Source: Symsagittifera roscoffensis (Eukaryota; Xenacoelomorpha; Acoela; Convolutidae). From it: a stretch of 64,000 bases of DNA. The notes beneath the pieces are model-generated. The model ran no database searches, was not told the DNA's origin, and saw nothing but the letters and a program-made list of their open reading frames with translations. The stretch is from assembly GCF_963678635.1 (NCBI RefSeq), contig NC_087062.1, positions 41,038,672 through 41,102,671 on the forward strand, in the 5' to 3' direction. Shown in pieces: positions 28,634-40,235 of the stretch; the first letter of the stretch is position 1; each line of letters starts with the position of its first letter. The translations under genes were made by a program, and so were the position numbers.

Positions 28634-31600
28634 GTTTTTTACCAAACCAGCCTTTTGCCAGACCCCAATGCAATAACTCAGTAAGACAAGTTAAAATTAG
28701 TGGAAGGTTCCCAAAGGAAGCGGTTAGAACAAACAAAATTTTGCAAGAAAAACAGTGAAATCATTGTTTCTAATCAGACTAAACGGCGTCATTACATCTT
28801 TCAAATCAAACGTTTTCATCAAGTCTGGTAAAAGGTTAATATTTTAGTTTTTCTGGTAAAAGGTCGCTGTGTCAAAAGATTGGTCGCCCTGCCATGTCGC
28901 CCATGCTTCAAGCAGCTGAATAATGTTCAAATTACTTCACATTATTGACTTCTGAACGAGAAGTTTGATGACCATTTCGGTCAAAAAATTTTTTCTTCTA
29001 ACTTGCAAAAAAGTGTTACCTCTACGGATTTCATCCTATTTTATCCAAAATCTTTTAGTTATTTCTGCAGTTGCATCAATGAGTTTGTGGTTTCCGCAGA
29101 AACCAATGTGTTTGATATAAATTTGTAAGCTAATTATCAATGAAAATATAGTTAACACACAAATAAATTAAAAATAAACAAAAAAAATTATTTTTCAAAA
29201 GATGCAAGGCAAACTCTAGACATATTTGGTAACTACTGAACAATTGTCTATCCAGATTTACTTCGTAAAATAAAACGGAAGTTCATTAGAGAAAAAATAC
29301 ACGCCAAAAATTCAAAAACAGAATCAGTTCAAACAAATTTTTATTATATACTTTGATATTTATCACTGTAAAATATTTAGAATTAACCAATCATGATCCA
29401 TTACCAAAAATTATGCTTACTTGTAAAGCTGAAACTATTCTTACTTTCAGCCAGAGAAATATAATTTAACTTGAAAAGCAGTTGCCTCTTTTTCTCCTCT
29501 AACTTCGCAATAATACCAGTTTCTGCTAGATCTATTTAGACTAGGAAATAAAAAAGCAAGATTACGTTCGGTATTAGACTAACGAATTGCTCGAAGCAAT
29601 CCGGCCGAAAATAAGATAGCGTGTTGAACAGATGGTGTACTCTATCTGAAATTACTCTATGTGAAAGCCATCCTGTACCTGGTTTAATGCAATACTGAAA
29701 TTCGTTAATTAAGCGGCTAGTCTTCAATTGTGGAACTTTCTAGGTCTGTATCAGTTTTAAATAGTTCTGTTAATACGCATTTAACTAGCAGGAATTAGTA
29801 AAATTAGAAAATTAGATCATCGTTCTAATTGATGGTAAACAGTATAAGATTGAGGATGTATTTTTTGTTTTTTTTTGTAAGCACCCGCTCTTATGAAAAA
29901 TTTGCGTCTAAATAGAAGGAAACAAAAAAGTTTGAGACAAATTTATCTGTAAGGTGCTAAAACCATTACAAATATAGATAATTCACAAAGGCCTATTTTT
30001 GTGTCTTTGTAAACCCGAGATTTTATGGAAATTTGAACAGGTTTTGATAAAATCATAGCTGTACTATTAGAATAAATTTTCCTTACAATTTAACACAAAA
30101 ATGGCGAAAAAAGTTAGGCAAAAATTTTTTTGTCGAAAAAGCAAAAAACCATTGTAAGAAAGAAAAATGACGAATCCTCGGCAAATTGTGTAATCACTGG
30201 TCAATTGATCAACTATTTATTAAGTAGCCCTTTTGTGATTAAATTAAAACAAAAATTGTTAACATAACCAATAGACAGTTGAAAAAGTCAATGAACACAA
30301 AGAAACAGAGAAAAAAGGAAGCTTTCAAAAAAAATATATGGCTCTTCCACTTGAATTTCAAAAAAAATTTGTGATTGGCGCTTTTTGATAAAATTAATTC
30401 AATTTGAGAGAACTAGTTTAATTAATAAAACTTGAATTTTGCTCGGAAATCAAAAATTGAAGTTAACGTTTATAGTGACTTATACACTTTTGCTCTTTTA
30501 TAGTGCAGTTTGCCTTCGTTTTAACAAACTAAATGAAATGAACTTAAAATAAATCAAAATTTGTTTTAATTTATTAAACTACGTCCATCGACTCACGTTT
30601 ACGTAAATCAGAAGAACGCTAAAACTTGTAAAACCTGTAACCGGTTTTAGTGTGAAATATGAATTGGCCAATTAAGCGGTTACAGCTTTAGCTAATTGTG
30701 CACCCTCCTAGAGAGCTTATCAGCATCCGAATAAGAAAAATACAGTTTTCTGTAATCATTTTGAAATCACATGTTAGGTAATTTAGCCGGTTCGGCTCTT
30801 TTGTACGGTGGGCTTTGTTTCGTTTTCTCCTCAACTGATTTTTCACGAGCAGTGAAAATTTAGGCTCCCCCTTATCGAGCATAGCGATGGGTACCAACCA
30901 ATTGATAATGCCTTATCAGTTAGAAATCAATTAAATTGTAGTTCGAGTTGGTCATTTGCTGAAAACCGCATATCTTTGTCAGATGCAAAAGTAACTGAAA
31001 AAGCATTTAGGTTCCGATAACATATCTTATGTAGTTCCGCCATGTTTTGTGCAAATAAACTGGATCGTTTCTCAAATTTATTTCACAGTTTAATGCTCAG
31101 CAGCATTCAAAAATGTCGAAAAACGAAGGCGTCAAAAATTGTAAAAACAGTATCAAAAAAAACTTCTCGGATAAAAATATTTCAAAAGCAAAAAAAGTTA
31201 TTTTAAATTGATTAAAATCATTACGGATTTACCTTGATTGTATTGAAAAAAATCTCATCTAGTTTTCGAGTTGCTCTCTCTTCACCATTTTATAATTATT
31301 TTAATGTTGCTTGCCTCCGCCCTCTCATTTAAACCTTCTCCTATCCATTTGCCTCATCCATTACGTTTATCTTCCGTAGCAACTATGAGGGGATAAAGGC
31401 GGGTGTTGAAATGGGGGTGAAGTGTTAAATGCTTAGATATCGTTATGCAAATCATCATATTCATGTGGAAAGCTTTACAAATTGAGCAACTGAGCAGGCT
31501 GAAAATTATTGAAAAAATTTGCAAACATGATATAACTTTGCAACAAGTTTGTTCAGATGCTAATCCATTATAATTCAATTTAATTAGAGGATGATCTGTT

Positions 31601-31915
31601 TGAAAGTTTTGAAAATCTTTAAGGCCATTTCAAGTCTAAAATGGTAAACATCAACCATAATAATGGCCATTTTTTCTGCAAAAACATGCCAATTTTCTGC
31701 AAAAGTAATCAACATTTTCATGAAAGTGCAATTTGCTGTCAAGATAAATTTCTAGATTTTTTATGCTAAGTAATTAACTGGAAACTAGTGCATTGCAAAA
31801 TAACTTCAGGTTGGTAAAATTAAAGCGAAAAGGTCTGTTTTGCTTTTTGAAATATCGAGTGTCAGCTTGTTTTTGAGTACCAATCATTAACTGCTCCTTT
31901 AATTTTTCTTAAGCA
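28634..31915. other. Unassigned AT-rich DNA
   Basis: 3.3 kb with no convincing gene. A 60-codon minus-strand frame at 29,536-29,727 contains GWLSHRVISDRVHHLF, faintly like a hAT-transposase remnant, too short to call. The remainder shows unique AT-rich sequence and short homopolymers. Confidence 0.45.
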
Positions 31916-31919
31916 AACT

Positions 31920-32560
31920 TTTCTGCTGTTGGTTTTCCATTTGTGAAAATGGTAGTTTCGCCTGAAAAAAAACAGTCTTTGCTGATCTTTGCTACAGTTT
32001 TTGGTAGATCATTGATGAAAAGCAAAAAGAAAAAACACCCAGTATTGAATCTTGCGGCACGCCAAAACTAACAGTTCACATTGAGTTTCTTTCCATTAAC
32101 GTATTGTTCTCGCTCAAAAAATACGATTTCAAAATTGCTAGTTTTCCGTCTGAAACCGTTTTACTCTAAATTTTGCAATAAAAAAAAATAAAATACCAGG
32201 CTATAATCAAACGCTTTTAAGGTCATTATAACGTTCAAGGCCAAAAATTTTAGTGGCAGCAAACTTCGCATCAACTCGGTTGCTTTCTGAAGTGCCTGTA
32301 TTCGTTATTTTTTTTTGTGAAAACTAAAATTGCTTATCTGCAAACAAGTTTTTTCTTACTTCAATTTTTTTAAAATCAACTTAAAAACAACTTTTTTAAA
32401 ATCTTGCCAAAAATTGTGAGCAGTGCGTCGATGATTGCTAGATCCTTGTTTATCGTAATTTTGTGAATTGGTACATCCTTGGCAAGGTTAGAAAAAACTT
32501 TGCAAAATCTCTGATTCAATGATCAAATTAAGACCTTTTTCTATCCGTATTTACCAAAAG
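31920..32560 (-). pseudogene. Decayed LINE reverse-transcriptase remnant
   Basis: On the minus strand short pieces of an RT appear in shifted frames: GVPQDSILG (motif B'), INDLPKTV just after it, and LKAFD (motif A) about 200 bases upstream in reading direction near 32,215. Further upstream, near 32,430-32,480, VPIHKITINKD is possibly from the linker. Frames change between pieces and stops are frequent, so this is an old copy. Its clade cannot be judged. Confidence 0.5.
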
Positions 32561-35365
32561 AAGAGATAATTTCAAACTTTAAAACTGTTTGGCAAGAGTT
32601 TTCTAATTTTCTTTGCTCTGAGCGATGCTAAAAAAGAAAGAATAGTCACGGGATCTACAGAAGAATTAGAATCGATATAAACTGCGGTAAAATCCAATCA
32701 AATGTTGATGTTACTGTTTTTTTTCTAATTTGATTAACATGTCTAGTGACACAAATTACCTGCACTACAGAAACTGCACAAATCACTCAATAGGCAGTTG
32801 CCGAGTAGAACTCTTTGTTTTCTCGACCTCAAAACTTTGACAAATGTTTGCTAGTCTTCCGATTTATAAAATTTTGTGGAGTTTGACCAACTTTGCTTGT
32901 GGATAAAGTAGAGACTCGTTGTCTCTCAGCCTGAGAATTTTGGATCCAATCTCGAGTTTGAAACAATTACAGCAAAATAAGTTTTTTTTCTATACATTGA
33001 AACTTTATAATAAGAATTTTTCAACGCTCCTATTAATAAATAACAAAACTTTTTCCGTTTTTTTATCAAAACATTTTTTCGAATGTTTATATTCATTTTT
33101 TTTAAATAAAAAAAAATGATAAACCTTTTTCCTAAATATGAAATTGTATCGCAAGTATTTTTTCCACAAAAAAATAGTTTCGTTTTGAAATTTTAAATTC
33201 CGCGTTGAGTCCAAACACACTAATAAAGGACTTTCCTTATAAAAAACACGTTCTTGTGATTTTTGGATTTGATCTGTGAAAAACCCAGAGTGTAAATGGT
33301 AGTTACGAGGAACATAAACTGCACTTGGTAAAATTTGCTATGTTAATCAGGGTTAAGTTTTTCATTCAAAAACATAAAGAAAACACGTACTTTTTTGTAC
33401 ATGCTCAGAAAAAGTTTTGTTAGAAAATTCAATGGTTGAAAAAAATTTCTGTTTTTAGAGATATAGGTGTATCTTGACATATAAGTACAAAATAAATATT
33501 TGTCCTTATGAAAAAATCCTGTGCTTGTGCTTTTTGAATTTGTTCTATCAAAAACACAACCTGGACAACGTTAGACGCATGCAATTTTGTTCAGTAAAAG
33601 GTTTATTGAGCTCAAACGAAGTTGCAATCTAAGAAATACAAAACACTTTAAGGAAAAATGTTTTTCATACAAGTTTTGTATGTTGAAATTGTATGGTAAG
33701 CATTTATGTGTTCAACAAAGTTGTTTTGATGCCCAAGTTGCTCGCATGTAATAAAAACTGCTACAAATTTGTTTTAGATGAGTTTCAAATCAATTTCAGT
33801 TTCTTTATGCGACTAAAGCCGTCTCAGTTTCATTGATCCTTTTTTCACTCTGATTTAAATTTTGAGTTTTGATATTAAAAAATTTTGGCGTTACACTTTC
33901 GTTGAAGAATCTGATTTATGATGATTTCATATCATTCAAACTATTTTGAAGTAGTTATAAACATGTCTCAAGTACCTATTGAGCTATCTCCCCCCCCCCC
34001 CCCCCCCCCGCAAGAAGGGGGGGGGGGAATTGCTCAATTGATCCCATACACTTGATGTAGGAAATCGTTTGTTAGGCATTTTTTTTGTATGGACGTCAAC
34101 CCGGGTAAGTTAACTTTGAGATAGGATAAGTGACGATAAAAAACGAGGTTAAAACTGTCAGAACAAATCAATTTTCATCTCAGTTTATAATTTTCACTTA
34201 GATTTAATGGCCAAAAAAGATATTGCCAAAAACTTGGGGCTAACTATCAACGCAAAAAGGGCACACGGTCTTTCATTTTTTAGACTTATGTTATGTCATA
34301 TTTAATGTTGTCTGGTCTGATCATTCTCACATTAGCTGACAAGAAAGTCACATTTGCGGATGTGGTGGCATCAATTTTAATGGATTGTTCGCTCTCACGT
34401 GTTAAAAACTAATACTGTACAAAGCTTTGAAAATTAATTTATCTAGGCTTTGAAGAACCAACTGTTTTTCTGACACCCGAACTATACTATCTCCGTTGAT
34501 AACAAATTAAAAATTTATATTAAATTATCATTTTCTGCAATGTTTGATGCAGAAGAATGAGGAACTAAGGCATAAAATGTCACAGTTGGGAAACGAAGCA
34601 TAAAATAAAAACCGATCATCTGTTGAAAAATTTAGGCAAGCCGTTTTTTATACCGAGCCTTTTATTAAAATGATGCAATAAAGAGGGAAAGTGTTATCAA
34701 ATGCAAAAAAGCATGTTACCCATGGGCATATCTAACATTTTCTCAGTGGAGGAGGTGGTGGTCTTTCACATAAGTTTTGCAAATTCAATGATTTCCGAGC
34801 CCTCTCAGAACACTAAAAAAAGATATAGTGCCCAAACTTTTCCTGCCGCACAACTTAAAAAGAAATCAATAATCAAATCGCGATGAATCAATTTTGAACG
34901 GGTAAAGCATGTAAAATATTTTCTTGAAGTCTCAGATTTCGGTCTTTTTTTGGTACGAATGATAAGCTATCACTTTTTCTACATATCAAGAAATTTAGAA
35001 AATAACACCGAAATTTAACAATTTTGTCTTGCGTTAAAATAGAAGATTAAAATTTAAAAACCCATGGTTGAAAACTTTCGTGGTACCGCTATTCATTTCC
35101 AAAAAAGCGACTCTCAAAAAAATCTTATTTTCAAATAACACTTGCCTGCACCACTAAGTTTTTTTTTGGTGTAAATTTGATACAGAGATGGCCGACTACT
35201 GAGCAAACCGCACGCAATGTTTCGGCTACTGCTTTCAAAAAAAGTAAACCTAATTTTTTTTATCAACTCAAAACTATTTTCAGATTTTTGATCGAACTTA
35301 TTTTAGGAGGAAAGATCATTTCACAGCTCATGAAATGCCTCTAAGCACTGATAACGAGTTATGTA
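32561..35365. other. Unassigned DNA with a poly-C/poly-G hairpin
   Basis: No gene recognised. At 33,991-34,028 about 19 C are followed by GCAAGAA and 12 G, flanked by ATTGAGC and GCTCAAT, forming a hairpin-capable palindrome. Near 33,670-33,705 a piece resembling the TTGTATG palindrome family occurs. The region ends at the terminus of Polinton B. Confidence 0.5.
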
Positions 35366-35640
35366 AGTAGTATGCATATAGTACACTATGATAGGGGGGT
35401 CGTCATTCATAGATAACCATTAGGTATAGATCATAATTATCACCATGTTTTATATGACAACCAATGGTCACCATGTAATAATCCTAACTATCGCTATGTA
35501 TTATTTTACAGCTTATAGTCCCCATGTAAAAATACTAACTGTCACCATGTTTTATTTTTTAACTTATAGGCTCCATGTAAAAATTGATCTGCAATGGTCT
35601 CTATTTGCAATTGTCACCAAGTAATTTATGAAATTAACTA
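35366..35640 (-). repeat. Terminal motif and decayed minisatellite of Polinton B
   Basis: The terminus reads AGTAGTATGCATATAGTACACT inward, then a G6 run, then on the minus strand repeated units of the type ACATGGTGACNATTNGTAT with ~45-55-base spacing. These match the ACATAGGGATCATTAGGTAT units of element A in kind and place but are strongly diverged. The shared structure identifies the repeat as an ancestral part of this Polinton family. Confidence 0.65.
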
Positions 35641-36060
35641 AGAAATCAACATGTAAGAAATTAACAGTTGTCACTGCTGTTTGGCTCAATTTGGGTTGCG
35701 CTATCTGCACTCTTTCCTCCTTTCCTTCCTAGTTGACAATCAATTTGGACAAAAAATTTAATTAGTACGCATTAATTAATAAATTGAAACGTGTATGGAA
35801 TTAATTTAAACCTTGTTAAGTAAAAATTAATTAATGAGAAAGCTTATGAGTCGAGGAACGTTTGAAAACATCATAATTGTATACGAAATCCAATGCATCA
35901 ACACTAATTTTGGTACTACAAAGCAAATGTGCAATATAGAAACAAAAACAATCACAAATGGTACAGTTTGAGTTCTGCATTGGTACTCCTGTCATCAGTT
36001 CTATGACTTGATTGAAATTCTCGTTTATCCTTTTTCAAATGTTGCTGTAATTAAAGAGAG
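35641..36060. other. Non-coding right tail of Polinton B
   Basis: About 400 bases between the decayed minisatellite and the protease remnant, equivalent to the 900-base tail of element A. AT-rich; no tRNA-like block is recognisable here, which suggests that the SINE-like piece in element A was a later insertion. Confidence 0.45.
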
Positions 36061-36385
36061 GGAGAACGATATGATCTGAAAATCAAAACAGATTTTTTTG
36101 GAGGCATATCAGAGTTCAATGGGTCCCCGGAGAATCTGATTTTGAAGTGATCGCAATCACAAATTCATAGTTTCGATTGTGATGTGGAAAATTGTCGGCT
36201 AAAAATACTCCAAGATACTTAATTTTCAGATGTTTACTTTTCTGAATGAGATTTTCCAACTGTACTTCATCCATTTTTAGACAGCCAAAAAAGGAAGGAC
36301 GTTCCTTGAGACTTTGCGATCGGATGCAATTAATACATTGGATGAACGTATACTCCAAACAAAAATTTTTAGGGTTGGCGGTCAA
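36061..36385 (-). pseudogene. Polinton B: protease remnant
   Basis: The fragment carries MDEVQLENLIQKSKHLKIKY and DNFPHHNRNYEFVIAITSKS with SDSPGTH, clearly related to the N-terminal half of the adenain-like protease of element A. Only part of the gene is recognisable. It follows the capsid remnant as in element A. Fossil, non-functional. Confidence 0.8.
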
Positions 36386-36394
36386 AGCGTTTGA

Positions 36395-37570
36395 GAATTG
36401 AAGATCGAGTGAAATAGAGCGATTGTTAAACTAAGGATGCAAGAAGTCATGAGCTGCCTGCTGGGTGCTCGTGAGATCTAAGCAAAAAACAAAGTGCTGC
36501 TGGTAGTTATCCAGAGTTATTCCCAGCCCGCAGTGCAACAAACCCAGCGCTGATAGTGTGTTGATGTAGAGACTGTCTTGACTTTGTGTACAACTTCGTG
36601 TACGTGCTGTTGGCAAACCGTTTGGTCTCAAAGTAATCTGTTCAAATTCAAATTCTTGCTAAGCAAAAGGTTTCGTTCGGTTTGTTCCAAGAAACGCATT
36701 ATTGGTGTTCATTGCTATTATAAACTGTCTCACCGGTTCACGACCTGTTTTTTTTGCTATACTGTTAGCTGCGAAGACCAGCTGTGGCAAAAAGTATTTT
36801 GGTACTTTCTTCTTGATATGAATATTTCGAGGAGTTTTGAGCGAAGTTGATTTAATGGCAGAGAGCACATGGTCAGTCACAGTCATTTTTCAAACATATA
36901 GGTTCGCTCCGAGTTTTTGCAGCATGTAATGCTCTGTAGCACCTTCAGTTATAATAGAAAAGTCTTCATGAGAGCGTCTGTAAAAAAATTGGAGGGTACC
37001 ACCGCTCAATAAATACTTGTCACAGGTAAAAAAAAATCAACTCCATTAAACCAAATTTGGCTCGTTTCGCGGACCAGTTCTCGTTGAGAAGTGAAAACAG
37101 CTGCCTTTACTGCAGCGGTTTTGTTTTCAAACCGATATCTCTGACACTTGAGCCATGAGTCCCTGGCTCCTTCGCTGCTAGAAAATTCTGTTCCGATAAA
37201 ACTTTTGAGCATGACGTTACCATTGGCTTTTGAGATTTCGAGTCCATTAGTAGAAAGGTTACAGTCAGAGAAAAGGGATTACAAGGAGTTGGTTACAAGG
37301 AACGGTGATTCAGAGACATTAGGATCACAGTTGTTGTATCTCAAATTAGCTACATTTATTTGTGTTACTTTCAATCGTATTTCCGACAGATTTTTGGAAG
37401 TCGATAAAATTGTAACGTTGACCGGTAATTTCAAATTCAAGCATTGGTCCATTAGGTGAACAGACAGGTCCATTTTTTCGGTCAGAAGCATTTTCAAAAG
37501 TCATCAAAAGAGGTTTTTTTCAACAAACTCAAAAAGCTATGGGTAGCTTCATTGGGTGACAAATTAGCTA
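36395..37570 (-). pseudogene. Polinton B: major capsid remnant
   Basis: Several stretches match the element A capsid protein nearly word for word, for example NTLSALGLLHCGLGITLDNY and LDLTSTQQAAHDFLHP, with KSFIGTEFSSSEGARDSWLK further upstream. The reading frame is broken repeatedly. It is the best-preserved part of this fossil and useful for estimating the distance between the two elements. Confidence 0.88.
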
Positions 37571-37574
37571 TTAC

Positions 37575-37925
37575 TTTTTCTTTGAGAAAAAATCTACTCG
37601 ACTTCTCGCTGGTCTGTTTTTTCTCCGAATAATTGTTCTTCTTTTTGGAGCTCCTACAGACTTCCTTCTTCGTAATCCATTCATTGGTGTCTTTCAACGA
37701 CGTCTACAACCACCGAGTTGTTTTCTTGCAGTTTTTCTTACAGTGTTTTTCAAGACTTCTTTTTCATAGCAACATCAATCAGCTCAGACGCTGTACTCAT
37801 CAAAAAGTCTCTGACCATTTTTTTCGCAGCTGGTAGATTAACCCCTTGTGCAAACTGTATAGCAAGACGAAAAAAAAAATCCACTGCCGCGTTGACGGTA
37901 GTGTCCAGAGAAATGAGGAAGTGAC
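37575..37925 (-). pseudogene. Polinton B: basic core protein remnant
   Basis: Minus-strand sequence is related to the basic core gene of element A (arginine/lysine-rich end near 37,600-37,720 and the GGRRR-like, TNEWITKKE region). It lies between capsid and minor-capsid remnants as expected. Heavily decayed. Confidence 0.65.
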
Positions 37926-37934
37926 GCTTGTTTG

Positions 37935-38640
37935 CATAACAGTGCTACATTGGATTTCAATCGAAACGCTTAAACTTTACAGTCAACACAACTTTACAAG
38001 TTCCTGCAAAAGGCACTAGTCTTTCAATTTCTGTGCGCATCTGTACGGATAATAATTGTGCAGATGAAATGAATGAACATTGAAGTCTAATTAAGTGAAG
38101 TTTTTTGGTAGATTAGGTTCAATCCTGCAGGCACTGCCGTTTTTGATGCGTCTAGTCAAATCAATGAGAAGCAACAATGGGGCCTTTGCATCTCCAACAG
38201 TTTGGTATTGAACAGTGTCAGTAAAGACAAAAATTAGACTTGTCCTAGCGGATAAATCATATGGGAAAAGAAATTCGTACAGTTCGTTTCGAAAGGAGGG
38301 TTTCATTTTGTAACCAATGTGATATTTGCAACTTTTTCAAGTTTTGCATTGTAGCCTAACAGACTGGATATTTGGGGACTTAGGAATGAGATTCTATCCT
38401 TTGCGTTTATCCAAATGCTCAAGCTATTCGTGATTTCTTGAGGACTTGACTCGAAATGAATTTTGTCTCTTAGTTTTGCTTTTATCTCAATGATCAATTT
38501 ATTTTAAAAAGTGCACTCGTCTGATTTGATAAAAATGTTTTCCCGTAATAAGGCCTGGAAATTGTTTTCCGATTGCCAGCGTTGGAATTACTTGCTTCTA
38601 TTTGGGATGCTCTGAAATACGTAAATTCTTGATCAATAAC
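37935..38640 (-). pseudogene. Polinton B: minor capsid (penton-like) remnant
   Basis: Recognisable pieces include IHFESSPQEITNSLSIWINA, SSLLGYNAKLE and FPYDLSARTSLIFVFTDTVQ, parallel to the penton-like protein of element A. The gene is broken throughout. The order and direction match element A. Confidence 0.8.
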
Positions 38641-38644
38641 AATA

Positions 38645-39230
38645 TCCGTCTAAAGCTATTTGCTCTACAATACTTGTAGACAATACTTTGTAGAAATCGA
38701 ATGTTCCGCTCGACAGACGCTGATCTTTTTTTTCACTGTCAGTGTTGTATTTGACAATGTCGTCTTTTAGTACATATTTTTCCGAACTCTCCTTGTCAAT
38801 CCAAATTTTTTTGGTTGTTCAGTTTTGATAATTTTTTGAAAGCTTCGGCTGTTTCTATAGCATATTTGGTCTACAGGGGCTCCACTCGTAAGTAGCGAGA
38901 TAGACAATTGACAGCAACTAACAAATATTGTACCCTTCCGCTTTACTTGGCCAATTTTCTCCATAAAAAAACCAAGAATTCAAATTTTTTTGATCTCGTT
39001 AACGATCACCTTCAAGCGAGGATACCTTTTACGAAACAATCCATACTTTGTAAGTGATGATTGAGATCCCAGAAAAATTTTAACCTTTTTTGGGGAGAGT
39101 TGACAGGCATTTGTTAATTTTTTTAAGCTAATAAATGCAGCTAGAACTACCGAGTAGAGTAATTTGTATTTATTGTCTACACTGATTGTAGGGTTCCCAT
39201 TCTTCTGTTGACGTCGAAAACAATTTTTAC
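38645..39230 (-). pseudogene. Polinton B: integrase remnant (in order)
   Basis: Nucleotide-level similarity to the catalytic core of the element A integrase is clear around 38,690-39,070, including the segment encoding SRYLRVEPL-like and FKKIIKTEQPKK-like sequence. It lies in the expected position between the linker-protein and minor-capsid remnants. Non-functional. Confidence 0.75.
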
Positions 39231-39239
39231 TGCATTCGT

Positions 39240-39780
39240 GTTTATATTGTCGTCTTCGTCTTTGTCTTTAGTGAGAAAAAAATGGTTCTGGGTTTTTGGT
39301 CGGATTGCTTAATTCTGGGTTTGAGAGTGGTCGATCGAGTCTTCGAAAATGAGGGCTTTGATTTTTTCTGTTCCTCAAGTTGTCGGACTGTCTGCGACAA
39401 AGGAAGAAGTTGAGGCCTGAGCTGCTTGGCTCGTAAGCGAGCGGAGAATCTGTTTGGAATAAACGTTGGGCACCCAATTGGGATCAATTTCAATTCTTTC
39501 AAAATTTGTGGATAAATTAAAACTCTCAAGTTTCTTTTTGTGTTTTGCAGTGTTTCAGTTTCAAACAAAAAAGATTGAATTTTAACGTTTGCTGGCTTTC
39601 CATGAATTAGAACTTATCCGTCAAGTTCTAAATTCAAGGATTAAGCTACTACTCGACTGTTCTAGCACTACTTTTGCCCTTTCTGCTTTATTAACTTCCA
39701 ACAGGTCTTGAATGGATTCCATAACCTTCGAAACACTCCAGCAATTTTTCCATTAGTTCTTTCATCTTCTTTTTTTTACC
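39240..39780 (-). pseudogene. Polinton B: 311-residue linker protein remnant
   Basis: Pieces such as the ME(S)IQDLLE helix region near 39,700-39,730, LIYPQILKELKLIPIG near 39,500 and the Ser/Lys/Arg-rich tail (SKTRSTTLKPRIKQSD) near 39,300 match the gene at 12,156 of element A. Broken in several places. Confidence 0.7.
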
Positions 39781-39794
39781 TTTGAAGTTTTTTC

Positions 39795-40235
39795 TGCAGT
39801 ACTTGCGAGTAATATTTTGAGGGATCGAAAGTTCCGTTCGGCATTTGCTCATTTTGTGTCACTGTCATGGCGATATCTCGTTTCCGAACTTTCCTTGAAT
39901 TTCAGACTTTATCAATCCAGAACTTTTTTGGTTGTTTTGTTTTCATAATTCGTTGTGAAAGTTTCGGCCGTTTCTTCAGCAGATTTGGTCTTCAGGGGTT
40001 CGACTCGTAAATAGCGAGATAGACAATCGACAGCAACTAAAGATTATCGTACTTCTCGATTTACTTGGCCAATTTTTTCACATATGTTAAGCCAAGAGAC
40101 CAAATTTCGTTGTTACCCTTATCAAGCACATTCAAGCGAGGATACGATACGTTTTACGAAACAAACCATATTTTGTATGTGATGGTTGAGATCGCAGAAA
40201 ATTTTAAATTTTTTGGTGATAGTTGACAACCATTC
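39795..40235 (-). pseudogene. Second integrase remnant, out of order
   Basis: A second stretch matches the element A integrase core over about 430 bases (for example around 39,840-40,030, parallel to 38,695-38,925). It lies on the wrong side of the linker-protein remnant, so it is not part of the normal gene order. Either a partial duplication within element B or the rump of a third Polinton copy. Old and non-functional. Confidence 0.7.

Larger units (their letters stand above)
35366..40235 (-). mobile_element. Polinton/Maverick element B, old fossil of the same family
   Basis: Reading on the minus strand, remnants appear in the same order as in element A: structural linker protein, integrase, minor capsid, core protein, major capsid, protease, subterminal repeat, terminal motif. 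It is broken many times (dozens of breaks), no gene is intact, and the left half with the polymerase and ATPase is not recognisable. Similarity in the capsid gene is still high, so it is the same family but much older than element A. Its right end lies at 35,366, tail-to-tail with element A. A second integrase remnant at its far side is out of order. Confidence 0.85.

Noticed and set aside
29536-29727. Possible hAT transposase fragment (GWLSHRVISDRVHHLF)
   Set aside because: Only ~60 codons with a loose resemblance to the TRWLS motif region; no neighbouring support.
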